Assembly: GCA_052386745.1 (NCBI GenBank)
Contig: JBQTJW010000007.1
Span: forward strand, 124,001-188,000
Source: Panacagrimonas sp052386745
GTDB taxonomy: Bacteria; Pseudomonadota; Gammaproteobacteria; Nevskiales; Nevskiaceae
Reading direction: 5' to 3'
Length of the DNA stretch: 64,000 nucleotides
Below are positions 62,159 through 64,000 of this stretch, piece by piece; position 1 is the stretch's first letter, and the number at the start of each line of letters is the position of its first letter. A program made the position numbers and the translations under genes. The notes beneath the pieces were generated by a model. The model did not search any database. It was given only the letters and a program-made list of their open reading frames with translations, and had not been told where the DNA came from.

Positions 62159-63069
62159 TGGGTGAGCTCCACGAAGATGTCTTCCAGGTCGGGCTCGCGC
62201 GTGTGCACGTCCTCGATGGCGACGCCGGCGCTGTGCAGCGCGGCGAACACGCTGCCGATGGACTGCCTGGCCGTCTCCAGCTTCAGCTCCACCGAGCCGG
62301 CCTTCTCGCTCGCCACCAGCGGCCGCAGCGCTTCGGGCAGTTCGCGCCCGTCCGCGAGCTTGATGCGCAGGAAGCGGTACGGGTGGCGCGCCAGCAGCTG
62401 CGTGGTGGTTTCCAGGGCCTGCACTTCGCCGTTGTCGAGAATGGCGATGCGCTCGCACATCTCCTGCGCTTCCTCCAGGTAGTGCGTGGTCAGCACTACG
62501 GTGGTGCCCTTGGCGTGCAGGTCGCGCATGAAGGCCCACAGGGTGCGGCGCAGCTCCACGTCCACGCCGGCGGTGGGCTCGTCCAGGATCACCACCGGCG
62601 GCTTGTGCACCAGGGCCTGGGCAATCAGCACGCGCCGCTTCATGCCGCCGGAGAGCGCGCGCATGGACGTATTGCGCTTGGCGTCCAGTTCCAGGCGCTG
62701 GAGCATCTCGTCGATCCACGGCCACACCTCGCGCCCGCAGCCGTAGTAGCCGGCCTGGATGCGCAGCATGTCCACCACGGTGAAGAAGGGATCGAACACC
62801 AGCTCCTGCGGCACCACGCCGAGCTTGCGCCGCGCATGGCGGAACTCGCGCACGGTGTCGTGGCCCATCACGCTGACGCGGCCACGATCCATGTGCGCCA
62901 GGCCCGCGATGATGCTGATGAGCGTGGACTTGCCCGCGCCGTTGGGCCCGAGCAACCCGAAGAATTCACCCTGGCGGATGGAGAAGCTGACGCCCTTGAG
63001 CGCCTGGAGCTTGCCGTAGGACTTGGCCACGCCGTCGATGAGCAGCGCGTCCTGGGGAGAGTTGGTCAT
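62155..63069 (-). CDS. ABC transporter ATP-binding protein (YadG-like)
   Basis: Encodes 304 residues. Walker A LLGPNGAGKST, ABC signature LSGGMKRR, Walker B PVVILDEPTAGVD, then VLTTHYLEEAQEMCERI. It matches YadG, the partner of the YadH permease coupled downstream. A C-terminal about 90-residue extension follows the ABC domain, typical of ABC-2 exporters. Confidence 0.94.
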   Translation of the reverse strand: MTNSPQDALLIDGVAKSYGKLQALKGVSFSIRQGEFFGLLGPNGAGKSTLISIIAGLAHMDRGRVSVMGHDTVREFRHARRKLGVVPQELVFDPFFTVVDMLRIQAGYYGCGREVWPWIDEMLQRLELDAKRNTSMRALSGGMKRRVLIAQALVHKPPVVILDEPTAGVDVELRRTLWAFMRDLHAKGTTVVLTTHYLEEAQEMCERIAILDNGEVQALETTTQLLARHPYRFLRIKLADGRELPEALRPLVASEKAGSVELKLETARQSIGSVFAALHSAGVAIEDVHTREPDLEDIFVELTQ

Positions 63070-63205
63070 GTGCGTGAATTATCGGGCGGATGCCGGGGCG
63101 GCGAAAGAAGGGATCGCACGCGGCTTGCCTCGATAGGGGCGGCAGGGCTCGCATCAAGCGTCGGGCAGTTCGGTGCTTGGTGCGTCCGTCCGGCTAGCAT
63201 GGGAC

Positions 63206-64000
63206 ATGGACACTGCAATCGTATGGTTCCGGCGCGACCTGCGCCTGGCCGATCACCCGGCGCTGCATGCCGCGCTGGAGCGGCACGAGCGGGTGATCGC
63301 GGTCTACATCCACGAGCCCGACGCCGAGGCGCCCTGGGCTCCCGGCGGTGCGAGCCGGTGGTGGCTGCATCATTCGCTGGCCGCGCTGGACGGGCAGTTG
63401 CGTGAAAAGGGTTCGCGGCTGGTGCTGCGCGCCGGAGACACGCTGGAACAGCTGCGCCACCTCCTCCATTCCAGCGGCGCGGTGGCGGTGTACTGGAACC
63501 GCCTGTACGAACCGGCCTTTGTCGCGCGCAACAAGCAGGTGAAGGACGCCCTGCGTGCCGACGGCCTGATCGCGGAGAGCTTCAACGGCGCGTTGCTGGT
63601 GGAGCCCTGGTCGATGAAGACGGCGAGCGGCGAGCCATACCGCGTGTTCACGCCGTTCTGGCGCAATGCCAGCGTGAAGCTGCACGCGCAGCTGCAATCC
63701 GGCCGCGTGCCGCTGCCGGCACCGGAAAGGATCGCTACGCCCGAATCGCTGCCCGAATCGCTGCCGCTGGCCGGGCTGGACCTGCTGCCCGGCGTGCACT
63801 GGGACGCCGGCTTCAAAGCGCACTGGTCGCCCGGCGAGGCAGGTGCTCTGGCGCGGCTGGAGCAGTTTGCGGATGACGCCGCGGGGCGCTACCGCCAGCG
63901 GCGCGATCTGCCGGCGGTGGACGGCACGTCATGCCTGTCGGCCCCGCTGCATTTCGGCGAGCTGAGCCCGTTGCAGCTGGTGGCGCGCATGGAGCGCCTG
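63206..64000 (+). CDS. Deoxyribodipyrimidine photolyase, 3' end cut by window
   Basis: The first 265 residues of a class I CPD photolyase/cryptochrome. N-terminal antenna domain IVWFRRDLRLADHPAL, then VYIHEP, then a W-x-x-R-x-P-G-Y-like region (AVYWNRLYEPAF) and AFTPFWR-type VFTPFWRNA. The FAD-binding helical domain begins near residue 215 and continues past 64000. It repairs UV dimers with light. It is divergent from the ABC transporter with 136 nt between starts; a TAGCAT at 63195 may be a -10. Confidence 0.93.
   Translation, partial: MDTAIVWFRRDLRLADHPALHAALERHERVIAVYIHEPDAEAPWAPGGASRWWLHHSLAALDGQLREKGSRLVLRAGDTLEQLRHLLHSSGAVAVYWNRLYEPAFVARNKQVKDALRADGLIAESFNGALLVEPWSMKTASGEPYRVFTPFWRNASVKLHAQLQSGRVPLPAPERIATPESLPESLPLAGLDLLPGVHWDAGFKAHWSPGEAGALARLEQFADDAAGRYRQRRDLPAVDGTSCLSAPLHFGELSPLQLVARMERL

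Overview
The window is 64 kb of dense, G+C-rich (roughly two-thirds by eye) bacterial chromosome, probably from a gammaproteobacterium of the Xanthomonadales/Lysobacterales. That placement is an inference. It rests on the holC-pepA divergent to lptF-lptG layout followed by an RDD gene, the mlaFEDCB-mlaA order, the opgGH pair, and a Clp/CRP-type operator. No rRNA or tRNA genes, CRISPR arrays, insertion sequences or prophage genes were seen.

Layout. (1) 1-5916: six tightly packed plus-strand genes, the first cut by the window edge. Five encode proteins I do not recognise: an Ala-rich protein, a coiled-coil protein, two unknowns, and one with a PD-(D/E)XK-like nuclease signature. The last encodes a DUF4438-family protein. 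This is the best candidate for an undescribed system. (2) 6020-12925: a short LuxR-type regulator, then a tripartite RND efflux operon (membrane fusion protein, RND pump, outer membrane factor) divergent from a MarR regulator, with a perfect 14-bp palindrome between them. (3) 12990-18507: periplasmic glucan synthesis (opgG, opgH) and cysS. (4) 18527-24515: a GMC-type oxidoreductase, an ornithine-lipid acyltransferase pair (olsB/olsA-like), lipA, and an orphan sigma54-activator-like AAA+ ATPase without a DNA-binding domain. (5) 24651-33424, minus strand: DUF3014 protein, the complete Mla lipid-transport set (mlaF, E, D, C, B and mlaA), lipB, a D-Ala-D-Ala carboxypeptidase, rlpA and mltB. This is an envelope and cell-wall block.

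(6) 33658-43288, minus strand: a type I secretion locus. A cadherin/VCBS-type RTX adhesin is followed by a TolC-like outer membrane protein with an unusual insert, a LapB/LssB-like ABC exporter and an HlyD-type adaptor. The adhesin frame has RTX coding similarity upstream of its first usable start, so its 5' end may be damaged. A perfect TGTGA-N6-TCACA site lies in the 760-nt gap beyond it. (7) 44050-50966: FAD-linked oxidase, AEC permease, holC, pepA, lptF and lptG. (8) 51018-58446: RDD protein, CinA-like protein, DJ-1/PfpI protein, grxD, sodB, argF, acpS, pdxJ, ilvD and a DUF4169 protein, with two clear hairpin terminators. (9) 58574-64000: EamA transporter, three small uncharacterised genes, a BolA/IbaG protein, a YadGH-like ABC exporter and a photolyase cut by the right edge.

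Most genes are core housekeeping or envelope functions. The accessory-looking parts are the six-gene cassette at the left end, the orphan AAA+ protein, the RTX secretion locus and the small-gene cluster near 60 kb.
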